From contig WPDH01000068.1 in NCBI GenBank assembly GCA_019137255.1, forward strand, positions 1,388 to 65,387: a stretch of DNA of 64,000 nucleotides, given 5' to 3'. The position numbers were made by a program, and so were the translations under genes. This document shows positions 1 to 13,871 of the stretch, piece after piece; positions within the stretch are counted from its first letter, which is position 1, and each line of letters begins with the position of its first letter. This stretch comes from Corinectria fuckeliana. Its lineage: Eukaryota; Ascomycota; Sordariomycetes; Hypocreales; Nectriaceae. Under the pieces are notes generated by a model that saw nothing but the letters and a program-made list of their open reading frames with translations, was not told the origin of the DNA and searched no databases.

Positions 1-3000
1 ATTAGATCTATTAATTTCTTTAATAAGCTTATTAGTATTATTTAAAATAGATATAAGTTAGATTCTCTTTACTATTATTATAAATATTAGAGGGGAGAGA
101 ACTATATTATTACTAAAGGTTTTAATAACCTAATCTTTAGTATAGATAGCTTATATCTTATCTACTATATAAAATATAAGAATAGTATTACTACTTAGTA
201 GCTTTCTTACTATAATAATACTAAAATCACTATAAGCCTAGTTTACTATCTTAATAGTATCTTTTAGGGTTTAGCTATTAATATTAGAAGGTATATTTCT
301 TATTTAGATTATAACTTTATATTTAATATAACTTTAGGTTATTTACTTTATATTTTCCTAGTTTAAGAGTATTAGGTTTTATACTATAATTAATATATAA
401 GAGGGTTAGCCTCTCTTATAATCTAAGAGCGTAGTAAGAGCTATATTAATAACAGAGGTAAAAGTTATAATAATATTTATAGTGATTTAGTTCTTAAGAG
501 CTGTTTTATAGTTATATATTATATCCTTCTTATATAAGATATAAGCTTATACCTTATATATAGATATATAAGTTTAGATAATATGCTAAACTTATTTAAG
601 AGATATAATAAGAATAATTCTAGTAATAGTATTATATATTTTATTTTTTAGGTTATCTACTAGTATTTTACTTAGTTCTATAGTAAGTTTGTTATTTTCA
701 CTTAGTATATACTAGCTAATTCTTATAAGAGAGTTATATTAACTTTAGTTAAGTTTATATACTCTTAAATTAATAGCTATTAGAAGCATATTAGTACTAT
801 TACTATAGTCCTAATATGCTATTATCCCTAAGGTAATATATATATAAGAATTTAGATTTTAATGTTAAAATATATTTTAAAGGCAGGTTAGAGCTATAGT
901 AAGTAGAAACTAGGTATTTAGAAAAATATTAATAAAAAGAATATAAGTAAAAATAAGATAATAATACCTCTTATTTAAGAGCTATAATAATATCTTAAAG
1001 TTTATCTTTTAAAAATAATAAAAAGTAAGTAGTCTTAATACTAATAGTATTAAGATAGTATTATAATAATCTGCTTTATAATAGTAAACCTATTAGACTA
1101 TATAGGTTACTACTAAAAAAGGTGTAAATAAAAGAGAAAATAAGTAAGATATAGCTTATTTATTTATTTATTTATTTATACCTAATTTAGCTTATAGCTA
1201 TTTAGTTCTTCTTTTAAGTAACTTAGACTAATTTATAATAAGAGAGAAAAACTCTTATAGTAAGCTATAAGATAAAAAACCTCTTACTACTCTTACCTAA
1301 GAGGAAAATAAGTTAAGCTTAGTATATATATATAATAATATAAGTTATAAGTAGGTTTATTTTATAAGAAAAGCTAATTATATACTTATAATAATAAGCT
1401 CTTATAAGGCTTAGCTTAAATTATATACTAGAATTTAATTAATCTTAAGTTAAGTCTAAGTTACTTATACTACTTATTTTTATCCTTTTAGGTATTATTC
1501 TTATTACTAACTAGTATTAAGATACCTTCTCTAACTTTTAATAGTATTTACTCTCTTAATTAGTTAATTAGTCTAAACACTATAAAGGCTAAACTTAGAC
1601 TTAAGTCTAGTTTAGTCTAAGACTACTTTAAGAGCTATTTAAGCTCTTTTTAAGCAGAGTAGTTTAGTACTATAGTTAGTATTAGTATTAGTACTATTAT
1701 ATCTTATAATAGGTATACTATATGTTTATACTACTTACTTAAAATACTAAACTATATAAGTCTCTTTATATAAGTATTTCTTACTTATTTCTACTTTTTT
1801 TATACTATATAGTATATATAAGACTATACTAAGTGTAAGCTATTATAGTAATAATATACTAGTAGAATCTTACTAGTAAAGGCAAAATATATTATATCTC
1901 TTATATAGTAAGCTCTCTTATAATAGCTATACCTAGCTTATTTCTAATAGTATTATATAATATATCTAAAGTAGAAATACTTAAAGTACTACCTAAGTTA
2001 AATCTCCTCTAAATAGAGCTTAGTCTAATATACTTTTATAACTATAATTATATCTTAGTTATAAAATTTATTTATATCTATTAGTTTAGTTAATAATATA
2101 ACTAGTAACTAGTAANNAGCCTCTTATATAGCTAGTTAAGACTCTCTTAGTAACTATTATAAACTGTGTAAAAACCTAATATATACTTATACTAAAAACA
2201 GTAGGGATTTAAGTATTATCCTTTAGAAGATTTATAATTAGTTTATAAAAAAGAACTATAATATCCCTACTAGAAAGGTAATATAAGACTACTATAAGTA
2301 AGAGATAACCTTTTAAAAAGGTATAATTAATAATTATTATAATATCTAATAGTATATAAGATATAATATTAGAAGCTATACTAAGTAACCTAATAATAAT
2401 CTTCTTACTAAAGTAAGAGGGGATTACTTTTAATAGTAGTACTATTAGAGATAAGAGTATTCTTTTATTATAAGTAACTTAGGCTTAGATTAAGGCTTTA
2501 ATAAGTGTTTTCTAAAAGGTAGCTAATACTACTTTTTTAATAATAGTTATAATTATTTTTATAAGAGATAATAAGATTAAAATCTTACTACTTATATATT
2601 AAGTATAGCTTATAATAGTATTAGCTAAGATTACTACTATTTTTTAAACTAAGAGAAAAGTAGCTCTTAAAATAATTACTTTAAGTTTATATTTAGTCTT
2701 AATAATAAGATCTTTAAATTAATTATAGGTTATTTTTATACTAGGCTTAGCTTATAGTAAGAGTAGGTTTTATAGTAAAAAAATTTTCTTAAGAGGAGAA
2801 GAGAGATAGTTTATAATCTTAATATTCTCTATTTTGCCTAGCCTGCTTATTATATATAATATAGTAATAATATAAGAGTGGAAAGAGAGTAAAAAAGGTT
2901 TATAAAGAAAGTTAGTTAGGTTAGAATAGATTTTAGAGGTGTAACTAAAGTATAGTAAGAGTAACTATTAAATATTTATAAAAGGTTATAAGATATAGCT

Positions 3001-6000
3001 TAAGATAAGCTTAATATAGCTTAAAATAAGCTTAATATAACCTAAGATAAGCTTAATATAGCCTAAAATACTACTATTAATAAGAGGATAAATAAAGATT
3101 AGAATATAATAGATAAGTATTAGATTTAGCTAGATAAGTAAGAGATACTATAAAAAAGTGCTAAAATTTAAGTTAAAAAAAAGTCTTAAAAATAACTAAA
3201 AGACTACTTACTATTAATAATCTTAAAACCCTCTTAGTAATTCTTATTATATACCTTTTTAGCCTTATATATAATATACTTAAGCTTTTAAGCTTTATTT
3301 CTAGCTAAGAGTAGTAGTTTTAAAATTTAAAAATAACTATCTTTATTTATTAACCTAACTCTTTAATTTCTGTTAAAAAGAGTCTTTATAGTCTTTTTAC
3401 TACTAAAAGAGTAGTTTAAAAGACTATCTTAAAAACTCTTTTTCTAATAGTTAAGCAGAAAAGTCTATTTATAGTAAGTATTACTTTCTTAGATATAATT
3501 AGTATACTAGCTGCTTATAAAACCTAAGATTAATTAGTAAGTATAAAAAAGAAAAAGAAAATACTTATAGTTACTTAAGATATTAAAAGTATAAGATTAA
3601 ATATAATAAGAGTAAAAAATAAGATTACTATTACTATATAAAGCTATAAGTAAAACCTTTAGATAAAAAGCTTAGTTAAGAGTATATAAAATAATATACT
3701 CTTAAAGATAACTAAACTTAGTATAAATATAAAAAGAGTAGAAATAATAATTAATAGTAAGTTTAATACTAGTTTAAAAAATACTATTAATATCTTAAAG
3801 GTTATACTAAAAGAAAATATAAATATTTTAAGATATTTTTAAGCTTTTACTCTTAAAGGTAAGCTTAATATAAAAGAGGTAACTAAGATAATTAAGAGCT
3901 TTTTAAAAGTAAATTTAAATATTAAAACTCTTTTTAAATTACTAAAAAGTATTAAATTAACTATTACTACTAGTAGTTCTAAAGAAAACTTATAAGTTAG
4001 TACTAATAGTTTTAGTATAAGAGAGATATAATATAATATATAGTCTAATCTTCTTATTTAGTAAAAGTCTATTAGGTAGATTTATACTTATTAGTATTAT
4101 ACTTTATAAGGTTATATAAATTAGAAAGAGTCTTATATTACTAGGTAGTAAGTATCTTTTACTTAGCTTAGAAGGCTATTATAAAATAGTAAATTTATTA
4201 AGAGTAATATAAGTAATATAAGTAAAGTAAAAAAAAAAAAAAGATATTAAAAGAAAAAAAGAAAATATAAAAAGAAAGAGAGCTAAAAAGGTAAATAAAA
4301 AGCTTTATAGTTAAAGTATAATAATTTAAGTGATTTATAAAAAGAAATAGTTAAATATATTATAAGATAGTTAATATATAAATATTCTCTTAAGTATATA
4401 AAATAAGACTTAAAAACCTTATTAAGTAAGTAGCTAAAAAGATAAACACTTTTATATAAGTTATCTTATTATAAACTATACTTTTTTCTACTTTTAATAT
4501 CTCTCTTATATTTTCTTATACTTTAGCTTTTTATTTTAAACACTTACTTTTATCTTAAAATACTCTCTTTTTTTATCTTTTAATACTACCTATTTATAAT
4601 AAAAGTAGCTATAATAGTACTTACTATTAATAATAAGCTAGACTACTTTATATATAATAGCTAAATCTTATACTTTAAAGTAAGAGTCTTTTAAGAAAAA
4701 GGCTTATAAGCCTTTTACTATCCTACTAAATATTATATTTATAAACTCTTAAAAGATATTATTTTAAGATAACCTGCTTTTTTTTAATCTTATACTAACT
4801 AAAGCTACTAAGATAATAATAACCTAATTATTTTAGACTTTTACTTAGATATTATTAATAATACCTAGTTTAAGATACTATCTTATAATACTTATACTAA
4901 AAGCCCTAATAAATAAGTTTATAACTAGACTTAGCCTGCTTATTATTAAGACTTTTAGAGCCTTTTAAAAAGACTTTAATAAGAAGGCTAAGCTTTTAAC
5001 TTTAAACTTAGTGTTTTACTACCTATCTTAACCTATAGAATAAGAGATATTATAATTACTATAAAAGATTATATTTATATTTTTAATTATACCTTTTTCT
5101 AAAATGCTAGTTTTAACTTCTCTACTTATAAGAAAGGTAAAAAAAATAGTAAAAAAAACTATAATTTTTATCTTACTAAAAGTGCTAAATAAGTCTCTTA
5201 TACTACTAAAATAAGCTATAAAAGCTATAAGAAATTCTAGAAGGTAATATTTAATAAGTATTTTATTATAAGCTTAGTCTACTATATTAATTATTAGACC
5301 TTATATATTTTTAACTATTATAATAGTTAGCTATACTATTATAACTTTTAAGAGTAAGCAGCTTAGTTATACTTAAAGGCTATAACTTTAGCTTTCTAAG
5401 AGATACTAGCTAATTATAGTTTATTTTTTAATTTTACTATTATTACTATCTTAGTCTCTAAGTAACCTTTTAACTAAAAGTATAACTATATTATAGCCTT
5501 TTTACTTTTTCTAAACTTATAAGAATTTATAAGTTATATATAAAAGTACTTAATTAAGTAAGCTAGTAAGATCTAATATCTTAAGATTAATAAGATTTTC
5601 ACTTTAATAAATATAAAAAAGATTCTTTACTAATATAATTAGGTTTTAGCTTTTTACCTTTTTATTACTAATAATATTTCTTAAAAAATAAGTATAAAGT
5701 ATATTACTAACTTTATTAAGACTCTTATTTTAAATAAGATTAGAATTAAGAATTAGTAATATATTTTTAATATCTAGCTAGTTAAAAATATAAGTACTAG
5801 CTTAGTAAACTATAAACCTTATAAGAGTTACTTAAGTATACTATCTTAAAAGCTATTTACTAATATTAGTAAGTATACTACTTTTTAATAGAATAATATA
5901 AGCTTCTAATATAAGTATAATAAGTACTAGACTATTTATATAAGTAGTATACTAATAAAAAAGTACTAAACTATACTTAGTAGTCTTATCTCTTACTAGC

Positions 6001-9000
6001 TTATTTTTATTATCTTACTAGATTAGTTAATCTAATACTATAAGAACTAAAACTTAAGTCTTAATCTTATAAGTATACCTTTTAATAATATATTAAATAA
6101 GATTATATATTAGAAACTAGCTAACTTAAAACTAATAAAATATAACTTTAATTTAACTAACTTACTTATAACTTTTACTTCTTATATACCTGTCTAAAAA
6201 GAATCTTAAGAACTTTTAAGCTTATAGTTAAACCTAATACCTAAAGGTATTAATACTATCTTATATAACTTTTAAAAGAGACCTTTTTTTAAGCTAAAGT
6301 TACTAAAAATAGTACTTATAAAAGAAGAGAAAATAAACCTAACTAATATAAAGATAAAGCTTATACTCTTACTAAATTAAGACTATATCTTATCTTATAT
6401 TAACTTAAATAAGTAGTCTTATTTAGACCTTTTTAAAGATTATAACTTTATATCTAAGCTTAAAAAAAAGAAAAATACTAGATCTTAGGCTTTATTATCT
6501 GCTTATAAGACTAACTCCCCTTCTTAGCTTAATACTAGTTAAAACCCTAAGGATATTTAAAAGGCTATTAAAGCTTTATAAGCTATAAAAGAAAAGGCTA
6601 CTTTTTAATAATAGTAAAATAATAAGAATTTAGAAGGTAATATTCTTATAAGAGATAAGTTTAAAACTACTAAAGTTTTAAAACCTTATAAGATTACTAA
6701 TTTTATACTATTAATTACTAGTATACTTCTAAGAGATATTACTTAAAAAGAGAAAAGTATAAGATTAGATATTATAGCTAATTAACAAATAAGAGCTGCT
6801 ACTAACAGGATAATAAGATACACTTTTAATAAACTTACTCTCACTTAAGTTTTTAATATTTAAACTTACTATTATCTTATAACTAACACTTAGGCTATAA
6901 ATATACCTAATAGGCTTATAAGTCTTTAGTAATAGCTTATACTAGTAGTAGTAGCTTACACTCTCTTCTAATTTTTACCTATTACTACTTACTTTTCTTA
7001 TATAGATAGATTAGCTGCTTAAAACTATACCTAAGGTAAGTAATAAGACATATTAGAATATATAATAAGATAAGAGAAGATAAAAAATAATAAGAAAGTA
7101 AGAAGGTAGACTAGAAGAATAAGAGGAGATATAATAGGTAAATATATTACTTTTAGATAGATTAGAGAAAGACTAGACTATTAACTAGGTTTCTTTTATT
7201 ATTTAGAGTGTAACTCTTAGTATACTTAAGAATAAGTATTAGGTTATAAGAGAGGTTTATAATAGTACTAATTAGTATAAGAGTTTTAATATATATAAGG
7301 CTTAGCTGCTAGTAGTTACTACTTAAAGTAGTTATCTTACCTAATCTTAATAGAAGATAATACCTTTTTCTTTCTTAATTTTAATCTTACCTTTTATCAC
7401 TTTTTATCTTATCTTACCTAGCTGTTATAACAGCTCTTATTATTTATTCTTATTCTTACTAGCTAAATTACCTTTAAAAGTATTAAATCTAATACTTAAA
7501 AGTAGTCTAATTTGTTTTATATCTTTTATAGTTACCTAAGCTGTGATCTTATTTATATATCTCCTCTTTTAAGCTAATAGTTTTAGTTAGGTAGTTAGTT
7601 TATACTAACTATATCTTTTACTAATAAAATAACTAAGTGGTAAAAAGAGAAGAGAGAGTAAGCTTATCTTAAAGCAGCTTAATCTTAAGAGTAATTTTAG
7701 TCTTATTACCTAAATTTCTTAAAACCTTATAATACTAAAAGCTATTAGTATAAACTAATACTAAAATAAGACTAACTAGATATATAATATAGTAATACTT
7801 ATAGAGAAATTAATATATAACCTTTTAGCACTTTTAAACTTTACTAAATAATTTATTAATACTATCCTTTAAGATATTAATCTTATTAGCTAGATACTTA
7901 ATTATAGCTAAGTTAGTAAGATTATAACCCCTTTTAATATTTTTACTATTAGTAAGAGTACTAAGTAGAGTTATAACTATCTCACTCTTAAGTTAGAAAT
8001 AAAAGTCCCTCTTAGTAAAGAGAAGACTAAAAAGCCTAGTAAGAATAGTTTTAACTAAACTTATAATAACCTTATAATAAGCTTAAGTCTTAATCTTAGT
8101 GCTAAACTTATAAGCCTACTAAGTATATTAAATTAAACTAATAAACTTATCCTGCTTATTATAGTAAGCCTAAGAAAAAAGGTTAGCTTAACCTTAGTTA
8201 GAGGCTATCTTAAACTTACTTACTTCTTTTTTTTACTCTTTTTAGGTATAATACTAAGAGTAATAACTAAAGTATAGTATATAAGAATAATACTAGCTAA
8301 GACAGCTAGCTAGTTAGGGTTTATAAGCTATATAAGTTAGTACTAATACTAACTTAAAGACTCTTAGATAAACACTTACTTATTTATATACTCTCTTAGA
8401 ATACTAGCACTAAAGGCATTTTATTAAGATTAAACCTAAAAAAAAAAAGAAAAAAAAGATAAGCTTATAATAATACTAACCTAATACCTCTCTAATAACT
8501 TACTAGCTACTAGGCTGTAAATATAGTTAAAATACCTTAATACTAAATAAGATAAATACTTTTTATATAGTATTATACTAAGTAATATTAGTATAATATT
8601 AAACTAAGACTAAGTAAAACTTAAGAGGACTTAAAGAATACTTACACCTTAGTGTATAATTCTACCTAATATAGTAAGTAGTTATATTTAGCAGGTAATA
8701 AGACTGCCTTAAAGGTAGATAAAGCTTTAGATATTATAAAATAAATTTTAAAATAAAAAAAAGAAATAAACTTAAAATAATATTAGCCTAACACTAAAAA
8801 GATAAAAAAAATAGTATAATACTTACCTAGGTAGGTATAAAAGCCTAGGTTACTAATAATAATAAAAAAAGAAAAAAGAAAAGAAACAGCTATAAGGTAA
8901 GAGACTATAAGTAGAGTATATATATATATATAAACCACTTTAGGCTTTTACCTTATAAAATTTCTACTCTAAACTTTTACTATATAAATACTTTTCTCCT

Positions 9001-10300
9001 GTCTAAAACTAAGTCTCTCTCTTTTTAAGATTATCTTAAGCTTAAAACTCTAATAGGAGAGCACTAAGTAAGTTAGTTAAGAGACTAATCTTAGTTTTTA
9101 GAAATATAATAATAAGTGAAAAAGAGGGGTTTTATCTAGCTAAAGTAGCTTTAGCCTTATCTTAGTATTATCTTAGCTACTTATATAGTTTTACTTATTA
9201 ATAAAAGAGAGTCTAAGCAACTTAAATTTAGTTAAAATAGTATAATAATAATAATAAAATAATAATAATAATAGAGTATAAAGCCTAAAACTAGAATTTC
9301 TTAATACTTATTATATTAAGAGTAAAATAAAGTATAATATTATAATTAAGTATAGCTTATCTTATAATATTAGATATAAGTATAAGTATAAAGCTAAAAG
9401 GAATTTTATATATTATTATAATATTCTTACTTTAAATTAAATATAGTTTTATAATTCTAATATAAAAACTTACTAGATACTTATTATAAATCTTATTTTC
9501 TATAAGAACTTAAATAAAGATTTTAGTATTAAGATATTTATAGTTAGTAGTTTTAGGTAGCTTAAAAGCTTTTTTAAAACTACTAGCTATATAATATAAA
9601 GTCTAATATATCTTTTTTAAAGCTTACTAATATCTTATAATATTATACTAGGCCTTATAAGTAATAATAGAGTTAGTAATAGTAATAATATATTATAAGA
9701 TTACTACTTTTATAAGCTTATCTTAAGAGATATACTAGTTACTCTTTTAAGGCCTTATATCCTAAAGGGTATTACTATTACTATTAAAAGCTATTAAGAT
9801 TCTTAATATAAAAAATGTAATTACTTTTATATACTTAAGATTCTTATAAAGCTTATAAGTAATAAAATAAATCACCTTAAGGTATACTTAGTAGATATAT
9901 TTATAAAGGTTAATATTCTTAAGAGTATCTAAGATTTACTAAATATATATATTATAAAGCTAAGATTAGAGCCTTTAGAGATTAGGCTAAGAGGCTTTTA
10001 AGATCTTACTAAATAAGAGTTAGGTAGAGTTAGGTAGATTTTCTCTTTAAGAGGCTATTAAGCTTAGATATATTTAGTAATAAATATATTCACTTAGTTA
10101 AGAAGGATTTAAAAGTAAGTAAGAAGATAACTTATAAAATTATATACTAAGATACCTAAGAGATAAAATTACCTTTTTTAGTAGGCAGCTAAGAGAGTGT
10201 AAGCTCCCCTAAAAGGGGTCTAGCTAGTATATTACTAACACAGGGAGGGGGTTTTTATATTTATTAGTATATAGTATATAATAAGAGTATAAAGCACTAA
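1..10300. repeat. AT-saturated RIP block, no genes
   Basis: About 10.3 kb of sequence made almost entirely of A, T and the dinucleotides TA/AA/TT. CG, CA and TG are very rare throughout, which is what RIP leaves behind (C to T, mainly at CpA, on both strands of duplicated DNA). No open reading frame of useful length exists on either strand, and stop codons are dense in all frames. Purine- or pyrimidine-rich islands and short TA-rich microsatellites are scattered through it. It is most likely a nest of old transposons mutated beyond recognition; I cannot name a family. GC content jumps abruptly at about 10.3 kb, so the right edge is sharp. Confidence 0.9.
2116..2117. other. Two undetermined bases (NN)
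   Basis: Two N characters lie inside the AT-rich block. They mark an ambiguous or joined position in the assembly, so distances across this point in the block may not be exact. Confidence 0.95.
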
Positions 10301-10743
10301 TAGCCCCACTAGGTGAGAAATAAAAGAAGGAGAAGAATACAAGATATACCATGCACAGAAATCAAAGTGACCACAATTTAAACAACTTAACGCGTCTGCC
10401 TCCTCCACTGTCACTCTTCTTTGATTTTAGCGATAGAGGGCTTGCACGCGTCGCTGGCGAGTCGCACTGACGATCCGCGTCCAAGGCAAGCTTCAACATG
10501 TAGCGCCGTGGACCCATCCTGTAGTCAAAACCACTTCTCATACGTTGACAGTACCTGCATCTCGAGGATGACATAGTGCGCCTCGGCTGAATGTTCTTCA
10601 GTGTGGCCTCAAGTTGATCCACGACCTTAGCTGAGCTATTGCCTAGAACCGTGTTTTTATGATACCCCCCAATGACAATTCCAAAAACATAGCCAACCTT
10701 CGGGGAAGCTGTTCAACGGAAAAGGCAAGGGCTTGGCACTAGT

Positions 10744-11160
10744 CTACCTAAATGAAGCAGTAACCTGTATGCTCGCACCCTCCTCTAGCAAAAGAGACAC
10801 CACAGTCCGGTGGCCTCGCTCTACTGCTCTGAGCAGCACTATGTGACCATCATCATCTCTGGCCTTGATGTCTCACCCGCCATCTAGAAGTTTCTGTACT
10901 CCCCTCTCACTACCGTAGAATGCTGCAGCATGAAGCGCAGTCTGTCCACGAACCTCCCTATCTCGTACGTTGGTACGATCCATCTCCTTCACAATCAACG
11001 ATAGGATGGCGTCATAAGCCTCATGTTACAACATCTTCGCCATGGTTGTTGTTTCCTTGATCGAGAGCTGGACTTTGTCTTAAAATCCCGTAGATATTGC
11101 TGTAGCCACTTGACCTCCCTGTATCGATCGTACGCATCATTTTGAATTTTGTCTAGCTTC
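10744..11160 (-). pseudogene. Ankyrin-repeat protein relic
   Basis: Read on the minus strand, this stretch gives a clear ankyrin repeat: the GQTALHAAA core at about 10922-10948, then a helix, then an in-frame TGA, then a second unit with DDDGHIVLLRAVERGH and a terminal LLLEEGAS. A second in-frame stop (TAA where CAA is expected) lies upstream near 11025. A charged, coiled-coil-like N-terminal part (11040-11160) is in another frame. Such proteins are usually large NACHT/ankyrin genes in fungi, and only one end survives here. The stops fit C to T changes, as expected next to the RIP block. The flanking stretch 10300-10743 holds only an unrecognised 86-codon minus ORF (10362-10622). Confidence 0.75.
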
Positions 11161-11499
11161 GATTTCACAACCAGACTTTCTCTTGCGATATCAGCCTAAT
11201 TCTGACCTTCAAAGTTGCTCTTGGAGACGACAGCTTGGCAAGAAGTGAACGGCTAAGAGGAGGTTGACAAGGTCTTGCGGATGAGAAATACTCCTTTGTC
11301 GTATACGGGAGCGATTATGCGACCGTGTGGTAGTTTTCTGGACACGAGCGACTCGTCTATTAACATACTAGTGCAGTTCTCGGGCTTATCGCTACACAAA
11401 CCATTACTTGTGATGACTATTCGTCTCCTAACTCGACATCACATATCCATCATACCTACATTCAACCACGCCTTCACTAAAAGACTCAAATAACTCGAA

Positions 11500-11895
11500 C
11501 TGCAATTCAACACCACCCTCACTTCCGTTTGCGCCCTTGCTCCCGGTGTTTCTGTCGCCCCCATCACCTCAGACCCGCATATTGCCGACTTCGGCCTGTT
11601 TGGAGAAAAGGGATGTTTCGACGAGAATAAGGGAGTCTGGACAGTTCTCCATTCAGATATCAACCAGTGCACAAGCTTCGAAGGAGAGTGTGTCAAGTTC
11701 GTACTATTATCAGACATTAACAAAGGATGCAAGCGTAAGTTGATATCCTGCGCTCGTTGCTGGCAGTTTGGCTAACAGTTCGGAGTATGGGTTCATTGTG
11801 ATGAGCACTGCTCAAGTGACAAGACGCAAGTACAATCTGGCACTGGATATTGTACGAATGCGGTGAAGTGGAAGATCTGGAAACTTATGTGCTGA
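11500..11895 (+). pseudogene. Small cysteine-rich secreted protein, start codon lost
   Basis: An open frame of 114 codons in two exons (11500-11734 and 11786-11895; intron 11735-11785, GTAAGT to a GAG acceptor). It begins like a secretion signal, with QFNTTLTSVCALAPGVSVA followed by APITSDPH. The mature part has several cysteines and a motif family I associate with fungal small secreted proteins (GLFGEKGCFDENKGVWTV, then SDINKGCK and WVHCDEHC). The codon expected to be ATG is CTG (11500-11502), and an in-frame TAA sits three codons upstream, so no ATG can serve. Either the start has mutated recently or translation starts at CTG. An effector-like role would be guesswork. Confidence 0.6.
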
Positions 11896-12009
11896 GCTAC
11901 AGACTGTATATTATGTTATTTCGGTCATTAGTTGAAATAATATATACTGTTCAATACTGTCAAGTCAAAATTGAGCAGTGCTTGGGATCCAGGACTGATG
12001 AACCTCCCC

Positions 12010-13077
12010 TTAACCAATATTCAGTCCAGATCCCGTTTCGCACCATTCCTCTTTTTGCCACCTCAGCTCCCGCTCTTCTATCACGCTTGAATTCCTATCC
12101 TCGCCCCTGCCATTGCCACCCCATGCTGTATATTTCTTGCCGTCAACGAACTTAGAGCTAGGCCCAGTCACCGGCTCATCCCCCAGGTCCTCTTCGTATT
12201 CTCCGATCCTGCCCTTCCGGTTTCTGTGGCAGCTCTCCCATGCAACTTCAGGGTCTGGCTGAAGACCAAATACAGCTGCTTCCCGGTCCTCCAAGCTCAT
12301 AACAAAGTCAACCGCCGTCTCAAGCGTCGTATGAATGTAGTAGGCAGAGTCCGAGTCGTCTCCCGCGCCAGCCATGCCCTCGAATGTGATGGGTGCGCTT
12401 AGACCTTCTTCGACACCTGTGCGTACTAGAAGCACTGGGAATTGGCCTATGTTTGTAGAGTTCTCGTGGCGGGTGTAGCTTTGGACACAAACTATGATGA
12501 GTAGGGCTTGAAATAGCGGTTGGAGCATGTACAGTCTGTGGTTGTCGCGTAATGTCCATCCTGGTATTTCCTGGCCTGTAGCAACTAGCTTGTCGTAGGC
12601 AATATGTTTGGCCTTGACGTGTGTACATATGGCCCTATTTAGCGAGATGAAGTTATTGATTGTTGCCTCTGAAGGGGAGGGCTCGTCTGGTAGATCCGTT
12701 GGTGTAATACATTTGCAGATGAAGCGTTGTTGCTCGATTTCGCTTTGGTATGGGCGAAACCACCGATGATAGAGGTAATTATGAATAAGAATAAAGATTG
12801 CTCTACAGCGAGAGCGTAACGGAAATGGAATGTAGATAGCCACCGACTTGTTACAGGCATCAAGCACGTCTGATACCACCATTTCGGGAATCGGACCAGG
12901 AGCTCCAAGTGGTGCTATATAGGAGAGCGTAAGAGCCCGTAGACGAATCAGGAACCGATGCTCTCCCTCCAGGTCCGTACGATATCTCCAAAGTGCTTCT
13001 TCTCTTGTGTATCCTGTTGAGGGCCGCAGCTCTGGTGGTAGTCCATCAGATCCTGATTGACCCACTGGCGTGGACAT
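12010..13077 (-). CDS. Hypothetical protein, 355 aa
   Basis: A single uninterrupted frame. I chose the ATG at 13077 (protein starts MSTPVGQSGSDGLPPELRP); the frame is open for 39 more codons upstream, but that part looks untranslated. I recognise no catalytic motif. The middle is rich in hydrophobic and aromatic residues (alternating helices around residues 40-240), and the C-terminus is acidic and charged with tryptophans (LRWQKEEWCE). The overall look, with a helical middle and a TREEALWRYRTDLEGE opening, resembles fungal proteins of unknown function. Codon use and length argue that it is real. It stands alone between eroded genes and shows no link to the cluster. Confidence 0.6.
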   Translation of the reverse strand: MSTPVGQSGSDGLPPELRPSTGYTREEALWRYRTDLEGEHRFLIRLRALTLSYIAPLGAPGPIPEMVVSDVLDACNKSVAIYIPFPLRSRCRAIFILIHNYLYHRWFRPYQSEIEQQRFICKCITPTDLPDEPSPSEATINNFISLNRAICTHVKAKHIAYDKLVATGQEIPGWTLRDNHRLYMLQPLFQALLIIVCVQSYTRHENSTNIGQFPVLLVRTGVEEGLSAPITFEGMAGAGDDSDSAYYIHTTLETAVDFVMSLEDREAAVFGLQPDPEVAWESCHRNRKGRIGEYEEDLGDEPVTGPSSKFVDGKKYTAWGGNGRGEDRNSSVIEERELRWQKEEWCETGSGLNIG

Positions 13078-13871
13078 GGTGATGACAGCAAGTTGTCTTG
13101 ACGGAAAATGAGCTGGTGGCTTAATGCGTAGTTGGTGGGTGGCTGCGTAGTTGACGGGTTTCTGTGTTGTATGCAATAGCAGCCGAAATATCAAGAGACC
13201 TCAAGGGCCCTTTATACCTACAGCGATGCAACTTTCCCTAAAATGTCCTTTCCAGAAGCAATCATAAAGGGTTCTTATGTGGGGGCAGCTCGCCTCGTGT
13301 TGTGATGCAGTGAAACCTTGTCTATTGAGTTTTTAGTAGCTGCAGAAGCACCAGGTGCTCAAAAAGGCTCAAGCTGTAACACAAAGTGTATGTGCGTAAA
13401 CTTAACACCATAAAAAGTCCATTTTGGCAACTCGGATGCACTGTGGAGCGGATAACAGACTCAGTACGCAAGCTCACTTTAGAGACCAAGGTTTCTCTTG
13501 CCGCCTCAGCTATGACCCTTTGAGATGCTTTACGCAGCGGGAAAAGCTAGATGGTAGAAAAGCTAGATATGGCCAAAGGCAAAATGCCCAGTCCGATGGG
13601 CCACATGCTGGAATTCGGTGACTCCCTTAATGAAAATAGAGGAGATATATGTACCCACTTGAATTAGCCTGCATTACAACAGGTCTTACCCTAGGAGAGT
13701 AATAACCTGCATCTTCAATTGGAAATTACCAGTAATGCGGACTACAGCGGTGCTGCGCTAGGGGGTACTATTGACAGAGAACGTGGTGCTCCTACGGCGA
13801 CTTACACCACGCCTCACATTGGCCTGATTCACAAATACTCGGATTAACACGCACTCTCCGCTTGTTGGCAA

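Noticed and set aside
8900..10250. Possible copia/gypsy-type coding remnants or an LTR end near the edge of the AT-rich block
   Set aside because: RIP has erased codons; no motif or terminal repeat pair could be shown by eye.
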